From Gallionella sp. (GTDB taxonomy: Bacteria; Pseudomonadota; Gammaproteobacteria; Burkholderiales; Gallionellaceae), in NCBI GenBank assembly GCA_030690245.1, contig JAUYGW010000032.1:1-6075 (forward strand): DNA of 6,075 bases. Reading direction: 5' to 3'. Shown here one piece after another: positions 6,003-6,075 of the stretch. Numbering within the stretch: the stretch's first letter is position 1; each line of letters begins with the position of its first letter. The position numbers were made by a program, and so were the translations under genes. The notes below the pieces were generated by a model. That model was given only the letters and a program-made list of their open reading frames with translations. It ran no database searches and was not told where the DNA came from.

Positions 6003-6034
6003 GCGCCCCCTTTTCACATAGCAAGGCAGTTCCC

Positions 6035-6075
6035 ATGTCCCGCGAAATCCGCAATATCGCCATCATCGCCCACGT
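6035..6075 (+). CDS. typA: Translational GTPase TypA/BipA, N-terminal fragment
   Basis: Only 13 full codons and part of a fourteenth are present: MSREIRNIAIIAH, then V. This is the near-invariant start of TypA/BipA, which continues into the HVDHGKTT P-loop just beyond the window. The gene is cut by the window edge, not broken. The family is a ribosome-binding GTPase related to EF-G and LepA that aids 50S assembly and growth under cold or other stress. A modest AAGG Shine-Dalgarno sequence (6023-6026) lies 8 bases before the ATG, and an extended -10 promoter lies close upstream. LepA also has a HVDHGKST P-loop, but its first residues differ (it usually reads xxIRNFSIIAHIDHGKST), so TypA is preferred. 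Confidence 0.88.
   Translation, partial: MSREIRNIAIIAH

Noticed and set aside
5632..6066. Two small minus-strand frames (5632-5820 and 5848-6066) with similar peptides containing KFFVIFVVKT
   Set aside because: Both are translations of the CCACGAAG repeat copies. Their likeness comes from the DNA repeat, not from a protein family. This kind of frame often becomes a spurious hypothetical protein.

Overview
The window looks like chromosomal DNA of a betaproteobacterium. Moderately GC-rich coding regions encode a DEAD-box RNA helicase (RhlE/SrmB type), a soluble four-PAS GGDEF protein, HtpG (Hsp90) and the first codons of TypA/BipA. The protein style and the repeat-rich spacers remind me of Nitrosomonadales such as the Gallionellaceae. 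That is an impression from reading, not the result of a search.

Layout. Bases 1-1000 (minus strand) hold the helicase gene, cut by the window edge inside motif VI. Bases 1001-1460 are a divergent control region. It contains a minus-strand promoter near 1268-1296 that would give the helicase mRNA a leader of about 260 nt with several hairpins. It also contains a plus-strand extended -10 promoter at 1359-1367, with a perfect 16-bp palindrome where its -35 box should be. Bases 1461-3524 (plus) encode a 687-residue diguanylate cyclase with an intact GGDEF motif and product-inhibition site. A near-consensus heat-shock (sigma-32) promoter lies 12 bases after its stop, at 3536-3563. It should drive htpG (3758-5659), but a 122-bp fold-back repeat sits between promoter and start codon, so it would be transcribed as the htpG leader. 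After htpG, bases 5660-6034 are almost entirely repeats: two directly repeated CCACGAAG fold-back elements flanking a GTAG-type REP pair (REPIN). An extended -10 promoter and the start of typA follow.

Functional theme. RNA remodelling (helicase), c-di-GMP signalling, protein folding under stress (HtpG) and a stress-linked ribosome GTPase (TypA) are neighbours, but they appear to be separate transcription units. The least ordinary parts are the spacers: three fold-back elements of similar design, one inside the presumed heat-shock leader, and a REPIN sandwiched between the other two. I see no defence system, CRISPR array, tRNA, rRNA, transposase or convincing classical terminator.
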